In this document: positions 15,895 to 24,673 of the stretch, in pieces
Layout: every line of letters begins with the position of its first letter
Numbering within the stretch: position 1 is the first letter of the stretch
Source of the DNA: DAOUBP01 sp964513075
GTDB taxonomy: Bacteria > Chloroflexota > Anaerolineae > CG2-30-64-16
Direction of reading: 5' to 3'
Assembly (NCBI GenBank): GCA_964513075.1
Contig: CAZELR010000006.1
Coordinates: forward strand, 1 to 64,000
DNA length: 64,000 bases
Position numbers and translations under genes: made by a program
Notes under the pieces: model-generated
The model's input: only the letters and a program-made list of their open reading frames with translations
What the model was told of the DNA's origin: nothing
Databases searched by the model: none

Positions 15895-15923
15895 TTGACA
15901 GTACCACTGTTTTCGCGTAAAAT
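15895..15923 (+). promoter_or_regulatory. Promoter for EF-G-2 gene
   Basis: TTGACA (15895-15900), a 17-bp spacer and TAAAAT (15918-15923). The leader is about 95 nt before ATG 16025, which has GAGGAGGGG upstream. It is one of the strongest promoter matches in the window. Confidence 0.8.
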
Positions 15924-16024
15924 AGTATGGTTTGCTCTGTGAAGCCTATGTCGATCGGTCGCAAGCCGAGCCGTCTTTGAATTATATAAGCGCAATACAC
16001 GTAGTGCACCCTTGAGGAGGGGTA

Positions 16025-18106
16025 ATGGCGAACTTTCGCACTGAACAGCTACGCAATGTAGCACTGGTTGGGCACAGCAGCTCTGGCAAGACGACCTTAG
16101 CCGAGACGATGCTATTCAACACTGGGGTCTTGAATCGCCGTGGACGCGTCGAGGACGGCACTACGGTGGCAGACTGGGATGAGGAGGCGATCCGGCGCCA
16201 GATCTCCGTCGCAGCCTCGGTGGTTCCTTGTGAGTTCAAGGGACACAAGATCAATCTCCTGGATGCGCCAGGGTTCATCGATTTCGTCGGCGAGATCAAG
16301 GGCGCCATTTCGGTAGCAGACTCCGGGCTCATCTTGGTCGACCCCGTTGCCGGGGTTGAGGTCGGCACCGAGTTGGCGTGGGGCTATCTGGATGAACAAG
16401 AGCTGCCGCGCGGAATTATGATCAACAAGATGGATCGCGAGAATGCCCAGTTCGGCCGCGTTTTAGACAGCCTGCGGGACTTCTTCAGTGGGAACATCGT
16501 GGCCGTGCAACTTCCCATCGGCGAGGGCTCTGACTTCAAGGGGGTGGTAGACCTTGTTGGCATGAAGGCTTACCTCGGCGAAGGCACGGCGCCCTCTGAT
16601 ATCCCCGCCGGCCTGGCTGAGGCTGTCGAGAAGGCACGCACGCAGCTCATTGAGGCTGCAGCCGAGGGGGACGACGAGCTCATCATGAAGTACCTGGACG
16701 GCGAGGAGCTCACGCCTGAGGAGATCAACCGCGGCCTGCGCGCCGGCATTGCTAACCGCACTGTTGTGCCGGTGTTCTGCGGCGCCGCGGTGGCCAACAT
16801 CGGCATCCGTGCCTTGGCGGACGCGTTGATCGCTTTCATGCCAAGCGCGGCTCAACGGGCGCCCGTGATCGCGCGGCGGTCTAATGGTGACGAGGTGTCC
16901 TTGTCCGCGGATGCGACCGGCCCTCTGGCCGTGTTCGTCTGGAAGACGGTAGCAGACCCATATGTCGGCAAGATCTCTTACTTCCGCGTCATGTCCGGCA
17001 CGTTCCGCGGCGATTCACGGGTCTACAGCCTGCCGAGTGCCAATGAAGAGCGCATCAGCCAAATCTTCGTTCCGCGCGGCAAGGAGCAGTTGCCGGTGAC
17101 CGACCTGGAGGCTGGCGACATCGGTGGTGTGGCAAAATTGAGTAGCACAGGGACCAACAGCACCTTGTGCGACAAGGCGCATTCGTTGGAATTGCCGCTG
17201 CCAGTCTACCCAGATCCGTTGTACTCGGTGGCTGTCAGCCCTAAGACCAAGGCTGACTCCGCCAAGATGGGGCCGGCGCTGGCTCGCACCGTCGAGGAGG
17301 ACCCGACGTTGCAATGGCGGCTCGAGCCGGGCACCAGTGAAACGATCCTATCGGGCATGGGTGAAGTACACCTGGATCTTGCCATTAGGCGCATGGAGGC
17401 GAAATTCGGAGTCGGTTTGTCGACTGCGGTGCCAAAGGTGCCGTACCGAGAATCGATCACCAAGAGCGCATCCGACTTTCATCGGCACAAGAAACAGACG
17501 GGTGGCGCCGGCCAGTTCGGCGAGGTGCATATGGAGATCAAGCCGTTGCCCACTGGCAGTGGCTTCGAGTTTGACACCACGCGCGTCTTTGGCGGCTCCA
17601 TCACGAATAACTTCTTCCCGTCGATCGAGAAGGGCATCAAGTCGCGCCTGGATGCCGGCCCCATCGCTGGTTATCCGGTAGTGGACGTGCGCTGCGAGGT
17701 CTATGACGGGAAGATGCATCCTGTAGACTCCAAGGATATTGCCTTCCAGATAGCGGGCCGCGAGGTGTTCAAGAAGACCTTCCTGGCCGCCGGCCCGGTG
17801 CTGTTGGAGCCGATCATGGATGTGCGGATCACGGTGCCCGAAGAGTACATGGGCGATATCATGAGCGATCTGAACACCCGGCGCGGCCGCGTACAGGGCA
17901 TGGAGCAGGTCAAGGGCAAAGGCATCATCACGGCGCAGGCGCCGCTGGCGGAGATGCAGCGCTACGCCATCGACCTCCGCTCCATCACCCAGGGCCGCGG
18001 CTTCTACACCATGAAGGTGTCGCGTTACGATCCGGTGCCTTCCCACATCGCCGAGGGCATCATCGCGCAGGCTAAGAAAGAGCGGGTTGAAGCAGAGGAA
18101 GAGTAG
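16025..18106 (+). CDS. Elongation factor G-like translational GTPase (EF-G-2 type)
   Basis: This 693-residue protein has the full EF-G domain order: the G domain (P-loop GHSSSGKTT at about 17-25, DAPGF, NKMD), then domains II-V ending in a region that reaches GRGFYTMKVSRYDPVPSHIAEGII. The motif GRVEDGTTVADW and the phrase VALVGHSSSGKTTL match the EF-G-2 branch, known from Thermus, rather than the classical str-operon EF-G. No rpsL, rpsG or tuf genes are adjacent. It may take part in translocation, recycling or stress translation. A canonical fusA is expected elsewhere. Confidence 0.85.
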   Translation: MANFRTEQLRNVALVGHSSSGKTTLAETMLFNTGVLNRRGRVEDGTTVADWDEEAIRRQISVAASVVPCEFKGHKINLLDAPGFIDFVGEIKGAISVADSGLILVDPVAGVEVGTELAWGYLDEQELPRGIMINKMDRENAQFGRVLDSLRDFFSGNIVAVQLPIGEGSDFKGVVDLVGMKAYLGEGTAPSDIPAGLAEAVEKARTQLIEAAAEGDDELIMKYLDGEELTPEEINRGLRAGIANRTVVPVFCGAAVANIGIRALADALIAFMPSAAQRAPVIARRSNGDEVSLSADATGPLAVFVWKTVADPYVGKISYFRVMSGTFRGDSRVYSLPSANEERISQIFVPRGKEQLPVTDLEAGDIGGVAKLSSTGTNSTLCDKAHSLELPLPVYPDPLYSVAVSPKTKADSAKMGPALARTVEEDPTLQWRLEPGTSETILSGMGEVHLDLAIRRMEAKFGVGLSTAVPKVPYRESITKSASDFHRHKKQTGGAGQFGEVHMEIKPLPTGSGFEFDTTRVFGGSITNNFFPSIEKGIKSRLDAGPIAGYPVVDVRCEVYDGKMHPVDSKDIAFQIAGREVFKKTFLAAGPVLLEPIMDVRITVPEEYMGDIMSDLNTRRGRVQGMEQVKGKGIITAQAPLAEMQRYAIDLRSITQGRGFYTMKVSRYDPVPSHIAEGIIAQAKKERVEAEEE

Positions 18107-18141
18107 TTCTGCCGCCTGCACCAACCGGTTGATGACCGTCT

Positions 18142-18174
18142 CGCCCGCCGCGGAGTCTGATCTCGCGGCGGGCG
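18142..18174 (+). terminator. GC-rich hairpin after EF-G-2
   Basis: CGCCCGCCGCG pairs with CGCGGCGGGCG around a short loop. No T-tract follows (TGTGCTATACG), so it is probably a weak or factor-dependent terminator, or an mRNA-stabilising 3' hairpin. Confidence 0.45.
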
Positions 18175-18205
18175 TGTGCTATACGACGCCCAAGAGGGAG
18201 GCTCC

Positions 18206-19426
18206 ATGATTCCACACGACTTTCCGGGCAAAGGCAAGGTCGCCGTATTGCGGACCAGCCCTGAGACAGTTATTGCAGATATTGCGCGCTTGATGGATCT
18301 GGCCGGATACCGCGCCGCAGTGCCGCAAGATCGTGAAACAATCCTGAAAATCAATATCTCCTGGCAGACGTGGTATCCCGCTTGCTCCAGCACACCTTGG
18401 CAGATCGAAGGTGTGATTCGGAAGCTTCAGGCCGACGGCTATCGCGATCTTTCGGCGGCGCATAATCGCACCGTCGTGGTCGACGCCTATGTGGGCGAAG
18501 CTAACAATAAACATAAGGTTGTGGTGGATCAGCTGGGCGTGCGCAATGTCCACCTGTACGAGCCCGAGGTGCGTTGGGTGCGCTACACCCCTCAGGCGCC
18601 GATGCTGGTGCTGGACAAGATTTTTCCTGACGGCATCCTGCTGCCGGAGTATTTCTTCGATAAGAATATCATCCAGTTGCCGACCGTCAAGACCCACGTC
18701 TTCACGACGATCACCGGCGCGATGAAGAACGCGTTCGGCGGTTTACTCAATGAAAAGCGCCACTGGACGCACGGCGTCATCCACGAAACAGTCGTCGACC
18801 TCTTAGCCATTCAGCAAGAGATCCACTCCGGCCTGTTTGCCGTGATGGACGGCACTTTTGCCGGGGACGGTCCCGGCCCGCGCGCGATGCGCTGGCATGA
18901 GAAGGACATCCTCTTGGCTTCGGCCGACCAGGTGGCTATCGATGCGCTCTCAGCCAAGCTGCAAGGCTTCAACCCGCTAGACCTGAAGTTCATCCGGTTG
19001 GCGCATGAGTTGGGTTTGGGTGTGGGTGATCCCCGTGAGATCGAGATCGTCGGCGATGATATCTCGGCCGAGAGCTGGAGTTTCGTGCAGGAGGACACGT
19101 TCGCCAGTCGCGGACAGAAGCTGATTTATCACGGGGCCTTGAAACCGTTTGAGAATATGCTTCTGCGTTCGCCCCTGGTGCCGTGGAGCTATTTCGCATC
19201 CAATCTCTATCACAATGTCTACTGGTATCCTTGTGTGGGCCGCAAACGGGTGGAAGCTGCTCTGGCAACTAAGTGGGGCCGGCTGTTTCAGCGTTACGGT
19301 GACGGCCAGGTCGTGATGCCTGGTGTAGAGCCGCGGACGATGGCTATCGCGGCCAGCGCCGCAGCTCTGGCCGGCATCCTTGTCATTGGATTGTTATTAA
19401 GGGGGCGCCGTGGCACGCAGAGTTGA
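18206..19426 (+). CDS. DUF362 domain protein with C-terminal membrane anchor
   Basis: This 406-residue protein matches DUF362: TILKINISW near residue 45, NIIQLPTVKTHVFTTITGAMKNAFGGLL in the centre, and VMDGTFAGDGPGPRAM. In this family these regions form an iron-sulfur or metal-associated fold of uncertain function. The final 30 residues are a transmembrane helix followed by RRG. No ferredoxin-type CxxCxxC cluster is present, in contrast to some relatives. ATG 18206 has GAGGGAGGC upstream. It overlaps the PHP gene by 17 bp. Confidence 0.8.
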   Translation: MIPHDFPGKGKVAVLRTSPETVIADIARLMDLAGYRAAVPQDRETILKINISWQTWYPACSSTPWQIEGVIRKLQADGYRDLSAAHNRTVVVDAYVGEANNKHKVVVDQLGVRNVHLYEPEVRWVRYTPQAPMLVLDKIFPDGILLPEYFFDKNIIQLPTVKTHVFTTITGAMKNAFGGLLNEKRHWTHGVIHETVVDLLAIQQEIHSGLFAVMDGTFAGDGPGPRAMRWHEKDILLASADQVAIDALSAKLQGFNPLDLKFIRLAHELGLGVGDPREIEIVGDDISAESWSFVQEDTFASRGQKLIYHGALKPFENMLLRSPLVPWSYFASNLYHNVYWYPCVGRKRVEAALATKWGRLFQRYGDGQVVMPGVEPRTMAIAASAAALAGILVIGLLLRGRRGTQS

Positions 19427-20090
19427 TCCGGTTCGCGGAAACTGGCGCGTCGATCTCCATACCCACACGTGGGCCTCGCCGGACAGCCTGACCGATCCGC
19501 GCATCTTGGTGGAGCGGGCGCGCGATCTTGGCTTGAACCGGGTGGCGGTGACCGATCACAACACCATCGAGGGTGCTTTGGCTGCCTACGCACTCGCGCC
19601 CGATTTGATCATCGTCGGGCAGGAGATCGACACTGCCACCGGCGGCGAGCTGATCGCCTATTTTTTGCAAGAGTGCGTGCCGCCGGGTCTGCCTGTCGAA
19701 GAGGCACTGCAGCACCTCCGGCGCCAGGGCGCAGTCATCAGTGTGTCGCATCCGCTGGATGCCTGGCGCGGCTCGGCAATGGGCGAAGCGAAGACCCTGG
19801 CGATCATAGACCAGGTGGATGCGCTCGAAACTTTCAATGCCCGCTGTTTGCGCGCTGAGTTCAACCGCCGCGCAGCTGAGATGGCAGCCCGGCATGGCAA
19901 GTTGGTAACGGCCGGCAGCGACGCGCACACCCCGGCCGAGCTAGGGGCGGGTTACCTGACCCTGCCGGTATTCCGGAGCACGCCGGAGGCATTTCGGGCC
20001 AGCCTGGCAAAAGCGGTCCCCGGTGGCCATTTGACCGGCATCTGGCCCCATGTCGCCAGCACGTCGGCAAAGGTCCGCAAACGGTTGTAG
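19410..20090 (+). CDS. PHP-domain metal-dependent phosphoesterase
   Basis: This 226-residue protein has the four PHP motifs: VDLHTHTWASPD, TDHNTIEG, SHPLDAW and GSDAHTPAE. These supply the His/Asp ligands for a trinuclear metal site. Relatives hydrolyse phosphate esters such as nucleoside 3',5'-bisphosphate, or act as histidinol phosphatases. GTG 19410 is the start; it lies within the end of the DUF362 gene with a purine-rich stretch (AAGGGGG) before it. The 8-bp gap to prsW suggests one transcript. Confidence 0.85.
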   Translation: MARRVDPVRGNWRVDLHTHTWASPDSLTDPRILVERARDLGLNRVAVTDHNTIEGALAAYALAPDLIIVGQEIDTATGGELIAYFLQECVPPGLPVEEALQHLRRQGAVISVSHPLDAWRGSAMGEAKTLAIIDQVDALETFNARCLRAEFNRRAAEMAARHGKLVTAGSDAHTPAELGAGYLTLPVFRSTPEAFRASLAKAVPGGHLTGIWPHVASTSAKVRKRL

Positions 20091-20098
20091 AGGCTCGG

Positions 20099-21139
20099 AT
20101 GGACGCGCTGACTGTTCTTCTTGGGTTCCCGCTCTCGGTGCTTGCGGCTGGCGTGCCCACCGCCGCCTGGAGCGCGCTTGTCTGGTGGTGCGACCGTTAT
20201 GAACGCGAGCCCTTGGCTCTGGGCATTGGGGCGTTCCTCTGGGGCGCACTGCCGGCAGTAGTGATTGCTCTCCTGCTTGAAAGCGCGTTCGGCGTCCCTT
20301 CGGTGTTCTCCGGGTCGGCGTTGGCCCAAGACGTTTTCGTGTCCAGCGGGATCGCGCCGGTGGTCGAGGAAGTGGCCAAAGGGATCGGATTACTGCTGAT
20401 CCTCCTGTTGGGGCGAGCCGAGTTCGATGATCTTCTGGATGGCATCCTCTACGGTGCGCTTGTCGGCTTCGGTTTTGGCGCAACCGAGAATGTGCTGTAT
20501 TTCATGTCCGCGCTGCTGGACGCCGGCTGGGCGAGTTGGGGGGGTACGGTTTTTTTGCGAGCAGTCGTCTTTGGGTTGAACCACGCCTTCTTCACTGCGT
20601 TCACTGGTGCAGGCATCGGCATTGCGCGTGCGGCAGGCGTTGGCTGGGTGCGCCGCAGTGCGCCGTGGATCGGGCTCGGTTTCGCAATACTTTTTCACAG
20701 CCTGCATAACTTGGGCGCCGCGCTGACAGCGGTTTCGGCTGGCGGCCTTCTGTTGAGCCTCTTTGCGGGAGCCGCCGGGGTCCTGCTGGTTATCGTGATG
20801 ATCGGGTTGGCCGCGCGCCAAGAGGCTGGTTGGGTGAAGGCCGAGTTGGGCGAAGAGGTCGGGACGGTGCTGAATGACGCGGAGTATCAGGCGCTGCTGT
20901 CAATGCGTGGCCGTTTGAACATGGTGGTCACCGCACAGCGCGCAGGCGGCAGAACGGCAGCGCGTGCGGTGCGGCGTTTTCAGGAATTGGCCACAGAGCT
21001 GGCCTTTCGCAAATACCGCCTGCGGGTACATTCGAATGATGCCGGTTTGGCGGTTCAGGTCACAGCACTCAGACAGCGTTTAGCCCAGGCACGGGCAGCA
21101 GTGGAAGGCGTCAGCCCGAGTGGGCCACAAGCGGCATGA
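20099..21139 (+). CDS. prsW: PrsW-family intramembrane metalloprotease
   Basis: This 346-residue integral membrane protein has multiple helices over residues 1-240 and a soluble helical tail of about 100 residues. The motif VVEEVAKGIGLL, then FDDLLDGILYGALVGFGFGATEN, and NHAFFTAF and FHSLHN supply the Glu and His residues of the PrsW/CAAX-type site. PrsW in Bacillus cleaves an anti-sigma factor in response to envelope stress. The window encodes an ECF sigma/anti-sigma pair 3.5 kb away, so a functional link is possible but unproven. The 3' end overlaps the convergent propeller gene by 29 bp. Confidence 0.85.
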   Translation: MDALTVLLGFPLSVLAAGVPTAAWSALVWWCDRYEREPLALGIGAFLWGALPAVVIALLLESAFGVPSVFSGSALAQDVFVSSGIAPVVEEVAKGIGLLLILLLGRAEFDDLLDGILYGALVGFGFGATENVLYFMSALLDAGWASWGGTVFLRAVVFGLNHAFFTAFTGAGIGIARAAGVGWVRRSAPWIGLGFAILFHSLHNLGAALTAVSAGGLLLSLFAGAAGVLLVIVMIGLAARQEAGWVKAELGEEVGTVLNDAEYQALLSMRGRLNMVVTAQRAGGRTAARAVRRFQELATELAFRKYRLRVHSNDAGLAVQVTALRQRLAQARAAVEGVSPSGPQAA

Positions 21140-22202
21140 AGGTCGTGTTGCGGAGCAACGGCTTCCGGTGGATATGAAACAGGCGACGCCGATCCGATTC
21201 CTCGTGGGCGCTCCAGATAACGTGCAATTCGCCTGACGCTGCTGAGGCGCAGACTGCCAGGCTGCTGACCCCTATACAGGTGGCGCAAGCCACCTCTTCG
21301 GCCCACCATCCGGCATCCTCTGTTTGCGGCCGCGCGCGGTGCATCAGCGTTGTCCCCTGAAGCCATAGTGCCTGAGGAAATCCCTTTGGGCCCGCAGTGA
21401 TGCAGGGGAGACGTCCGTCCCCAGCATGCGGGCCGGAGAGGTCTACTGGCGATGACCAACCGTCGGGCAGACGCTCTGCGTGGCGGATTGCGTACGTGCC
21501 TCCGCGTTCCGTCTGCCAAACCAGATGGCAGACACCTTGCGGGGTGACTGCAAGTGCCGGGCTAACAGAATGGTGCGGCGAGCCGTCCGAAACGATTTGA
21601 GGCACGCCCCACGCGCCATCGCGGTAAATTGCAGCCAGGATCTCGAAGGACTCCGCTTCGACGAGGCGGTCCTGCCAGGCGATATAGACCTCGCCGCTAG
21701 GGCCGGCCGCAATCGTGGGGCGGCTGCCTTGCGCGTTGGGAATCGGTGCGTTGGCCCAGGCAACCCCTTGCTGCCGTGCGAAGTAGATGGTCGTCGGGCC
21801 GGGTGTGGTGTCCGCCCAGGTCACATACACCTGGCCATCCGGTGTAACACTGAGCGCGGGCTGTGAAGAGACACCAGTGGTGTGAGAGACCAACTGTGGC
21901 AGCGACCATTCGCCGGCGGCGCCTCGGTGTGTATAGTAGATTTCGCAGTTTCCAAGGAACCAATGCGAGAAAGCGCAGTGGAGGCTGCCATCAGGGCCGG
22001 CGGCAAGCGCCGGCTGCTCGCCACTGGCAAAGCTGGAGGGCGCCTGCCACTGGCCATTGAGCAGGCACGCATGATAGAGTATCTTACCACTCACCCAAAC
22101 TGCATGCACCGCATCTGGGGTGGAAGTCAAGACAGGTTCCTGGCTGTCGGGCGGTGTCCCAGGAATGGGGCGGCTGTCAGACCACGGGCTATTGGCGACC
22201 AT
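21111..22202 (-). CDS. Beta-propeller-like repeat protein (BNR/sialidase-like)
   Basis: This 363-residue protein consists of about six repeats with the pattern 'PALAxxPDGxxHxAWxD...IYYxxR...W' (for example PALSVTPDGQVYVTWADT and PTIAAGPSGEVYIAWQD). This is typical of sialidase-like propellers that bind ligands and often lack catalysis. No signal peptide is visible at ATG 22202. The final 60 residues run past the repeats. Function is not assigned. Confidence 0.7.
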   Translation of the reverse strand: MVANSPWSDSRPIPGTPPDSQEPVLTSTPDAVHAVWVSGKILYHACLLNGQWQAPSSFASGEQPALAAGPDGSLHCAFSHWFLGNCEIYYTHRGAAGEWSLPQLVSHTTGVSSQPALSVTPDGQVYVTWADTTPGPTTIYFARQQGVAWANAPIPNAQGSRPTIAAGPSGEVYIAWQDRLVEAESFEILAAIYRDGAWGVPQIVSDGSPHHSVSPALAVTPQGVCHLVWQTERGGTYAIRHAERLPDGWSSPVDLSGPHAGDGRLPCITAGPKGFPQALWLQGTTLMHRARPQTEDAGWWAEEVACATCIGVSSLAVCASAASGELHVIWSAHEESDRRRLFHIHRKPLLRNTTFMPLVAHSG

Positions 22203-22235
22203 GAGGCCTCGCGTTGTCGGTTAGAGTACCATGCT

Positions 22236-22263
22236 AGTATATCATTTATTAGGCGCCTGGCAA
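22236..22263 (-). promoter_or_regulatory. Promoter for beta-propeller gene
   Basis: Minus strand TTGCCA (22263-22258), a 16-bp spacer and TATACT (22241-22236), beginning directly beyond the stop of the small deoxynucleoside kinase gene. Confidence 0.5.
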
Positions 22264-22266
22264 ACT

Positions 22267-22905
22267 TCAAGGAAATACTACTTCTTCTTTACCGCTCAGC
22301 TTCTCTTCGATTTTACGAATAATGAGTTCCAGGTGGGCGCCATTGTGGACAAAATCCAGTTCATCTGCCGGCACGGTCAGGACGGGGCACAGGGTAAAGT
22401 CAAGCATCCAGGTTGTATAAAGGGCATTGAGTTGCTGCAGGTAAGCGGGGTCAATGCTTTGCTCATAGGTCCGGCCGCGCGTGGCGATGCGCCCTAATAA
22501 AGTCGGCACCGATGCGCGTAGATAGACCACCAGGTCGGGGGGCGGAAGAAACTGGATCAAGACTTCGTAGAGCTCGCGGTATGTCGTGTAGTCTCGCGGC
22601 TCAATGTGGCCCTGGGTGTATAGGTTTCGCGCGAAGATTTCGGCATCCTCATAGACGGAGCGGTCTTGCACGACTGAGCCGGGGAAATCCAGCAGCCGGC
22701 GGTGGTGCCGGAGCCGACGCGACAAGAAGAATATCTGCGAGTGAAATGCGAAGCGAGTCATATCCTGGTAAAAGTCAGCCAAATAGGGATTGTCTTCGAC
22801 GGCCTCATAAAAGGGTTCCCAGCCCATAGTTTGGCTCAGCAGACCGGTCAGTGTGGATTTGCCGACACCGATGTTGCCGGCGATGGCGACAAAGCGTTTC
22901 GTCAT
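22267..22905 (-). CDS. Deoxynucleoside kinase
   Basis: This 212-residue kinase phosphorylates deoxynucleosides for salvage. It has the P-loop AGNIGVGKSTL (about residues 9-19), FYEAVEDNPYLADFY for substrate binding, VVQDRSVYEDAEIFA (DRS/ERS motif) and the lid Arg-rich RIATRGRTYEQ. The start ATG overlaps the stop of the upstream kinase-MazG gene by 4 bp. The product closely resembles the N-terminal half of that neighbour, so the pair probably arose by duplication or acts as a heteromeric kinase, as in lactobacilli (inference). Confidence 0.9.
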   Translation of the reverse strand: MTKRFVAIAGNIGVGKSTLTGLLSQTMGWEPFYEAVEDNPYLADFYQDMTRFAFHSQIFFLSRRLRHHRRLLDFPGSVVQDRSVYEDAEIFARNLYTQGHIEPRDYTTYRELYEVLIQFLPPPDLVVYLRASVPTLLGRIATRGRTYEQSIDPAYLQQLNALYTTWMLDFTLCPVLTVPADELDFVHNGAHLELIIRKIEEKLSGKEEVVFP

Positions 22906-23951
22906 GGTTTTATCCTTTGGCTCACAACGGGGCCTTCCGTGGTGGAGAGTTGTTTGCCCTGGCGCACCTGGGCCAGGTAAGCAGATTCCAAATCAATGCC
23001 TGCATTGTTGGCGATGCGGAGCAGGTGTGCAAGCGTATCTGCTAATGCTTCCTCCAGGTTGGCCTGCACGATATTAAGTGCCTGATCATGGGCTTCTTGA
23101 CGATTGCCGAGTTGTGCGATCAGTTGGTCTTGCTGACGCCAGGCTTGCCTCAAGGCATGGCCTAGCGAGCCCACTTCCTCGGTGAGACCGATGTAGTTGA
23201 AGAACAGATCTGCGATTAAGCCCTCCTTGGGACTCAGGGCGCGCTGGGAGCGTTGGAAGTCCTGCAACCGTAGCCCGCTGTCGGACGAGGCTGCCTCGAC
23301 GGAGACTCGGTCAACATCCAGCAGCGGCAGCTGGTAACTGCCTGATTTGAGCGCGTTTTTGATTCGCATAACCACCGTCGCACGTGCCTCGGGATCCTGT
23401 ACGATATCGAGGCCGTCCGTGTCCAGCACCAGCAGGGGTGTGGCGGTGTAATCTGCAAAGAAATGGTCATACGCTTGCCGCAGCGCATCGATGTAATCGC
23501 GCTCCATCTGGCGTTCATAGCTGCGATCGCGAAACGCTATGCGCCTCATCAGCGTATCGGTGGAGGCCCTGAGATAGACTACCAGACCGGGTGCCGGAAT
23601 TTGTTCGCCCAGGATCGCGTGCACCCGTTCGTACATCTTGAGTTCATCTCCTGCCAGGTTCAGGTGTGCGAAGAGCCAGTCCTTGGCGAAGAGGTAGTCG
23701 CTGACCAGGGGGTTATGTGTCAGGGTATTAGCGATGACGCGATGTTGTTGGCGATAGCGGCTCAGGAGGAAGAAGATCTGTGTTTGAAAGGCATAACGCG
23801 CGCGATCGGCATAGAAGTCGCCGAGGAAGGGATTTTCCTCGAAGACTTCCAGCAGAAGCTCGCCCGGCAATGCCTCGCTGAAAAAACGGGCCAGCGTCGT
23901 TTTGCCCACGCCGATGGCTCCCTCAATGGCAACGTATGGATGGAGCGACAC
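22902..23951 (-). CDS. Deoxynucleoside kinase fused to a MazG-like pyrophosphohydrolase domain
   Basis: This is a 349-residue protein. Residues 1-210 form a deoxynucleoside kinase (P-loop EGAIGVGKTTL, LLEVFEENPFLGDFY, SDYLFAKDWLFA, RIAFRDRSYERQ). After a linker, residues about 240-340 are helical and carry the MazG-type acidic pattern: GLTEEVGSLGHAL, then LEEALADTLAHLLRIANNAGIDLESAY. MazG-like domains remove pyrophosphate from NTPs. Joining a dNMP-forming kinase to such a domain is unusual and suggests pool balancing or house-cleaning of odd nucleotides. A minus-strand promoter is visible upstream. Confidence 0.8.
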   Translation of the reverse strand: MSLHPYVAIEGAIGVGKTTLARFFSEALPGELLLEVFEENPFLGDFYADRARYAFQTQIFFLLSRYRQQHRVIANTLTHNPLVSDYLFAKDWLFAHLNLAGDELKMYERVHAILGEQIPAPGLVVYLRASTDTLMRRIAFRDRSYERQMERDYIDALRQAYDHFFADYTATPLLVLDTDGLDIVQDPEARATVVMRIKNALKSGSYQLPLLDVDRVSVEAASSDSGLRLQDFQRSQRALSPKEGLIADLFFNYIGLTEEVGSLGHALRQAWRQQDQLIAQLGNRQEAHDQALNIVQANLEEALADTLAHLLRIANNAGIDLESAYLAQVRQGKQLSTTEGPVVSQRIKP

Positions 23952-23992
23952 TTTGCCTCCTTACGGAGTATCTTATAGTTCCGAAGAATGGT

Positions 23993-24022
23993 ATTATATG
24001 CTGGAGTGTGGACTTCAACCAA
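23993..24022 (-). promoter_or_regulatory. Promoter for kinase-MazG/kinase pair
   Basis: Minus strand TTGGTT (24022-24017), an 18-bp spacer and TATAAT (23998-23993). A TTGAAG hexamer at 24018-24013 gives a poorer 14-bp spacing. Confidence 0.45.
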
Positions 24023-24030
24023 GAATGGCA

Positions 24031-24056
24031 TGAAACATTTGCGGAAATTCTGCGTA
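24031..24056 (+). promoter_or_regulatory. ECF-type promoter (TGAAAC-N16-CGTA), probable autoregulation
   Basis: TGAAAC (24031-24036), exactly 16 bp, then CGTA (24053-24056). This equals the consensus of Bacillus sigma-W/X/M type ECF promoters. It lies 39 bp before the GTG of the ECF sigma gene, the classical position for autoregulation. Confidence 0.7.
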
Positions 24057-24094
24057 ATTGAAATAAGCGGGTCAAGTCACCAAGGCAGACGGAC

Positions 24095-24673
24095 GTGGAG
24101 AATCAGGAACTTGTTTGGCTGGAGCAGGCAAGATGCGGCGACCGCCAGGCCTTTGCCCAGTTAGTGGCGGCTTATCAAGGGCCGGTCTTCAATTTGGCTT
24201 ATCGCATGTTGGGCAACGCGGTCGAGGCCGAGGATGCTGTGCAAGAGACCTTTGTGCGAATGTACACGAAGCTCCACACCTACCAGCCGGAGCGTAAGCT
24301 ATCGTCGTGGGTGCTCTCGATCGCTTCGCATTATTGCATTGATCGCTTACGGCGGCGGCACGGCGACTGGGTGTCACTGGATGACGAGTCAGTGGCGACA
24401 GTGTTGCCCAGCCATACTCCCGGCCCTGAAGAACTCGCCCAGCGCGCCGAAGTTCGCGAGGAGGTTCAGCGTTTGCTGGACCAGCTACCGCCGGCCTACC
24501 GAGTCCCGTTGGTACTTCGGTATTGGTACGACCTTTCGTACGCTGAGATCGCCGATGTGATGGGACTGACAGTGCAGGCCGTAAAGTCACGCTTGCATCG
24601 CGCTCGTCTGCAGATGCTTGGAGCAACTACTGCCGAGTCTGCCTTGGCGCTTGCACCGGCAGGGGTGAGGTGA
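24095..24673 (+). CDS. ECF RNA polymerase sigma factor
   Basis: This 192-residue sigma-70 family protein has region 2 (FAQLVAAYQGPVFNLAYRMLGNAVEAEDAVQETFVRMY, residues about 16-53) and region 4 (LPPAYRVPLVLRYWYDLSYAEIADVMGLTVQAVKSRLHRAR, about 134-174, a helix-turn-helix). The short acidic linker contains SHTPGPEELAQ. It is of the sigma-W-like/RpoE group. GTG 24095 is used. A zinc-binding anti-sigma gene follows with a GTGA overlap, and an ECF-type promoter precedes it, so the unit is likely self-activating. Confidence 0.9.
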   Translation: MENQELVWLEQARCGDRQAFAQLVAAYQGPVFNLAYRMLGNAVEAEDAVQETFVRMYTKLHTYQPERKLSSWVLSIASHYCIDRLRRRHGDWVSLDDESVATVLPSHTPGPEELAQRAEVREEVQRLLDQLPPAYRVPLVLRYWYDLSYAEIADVMGLTVQAVKSRLHRARLQMLGATTAESALALAPAGVR

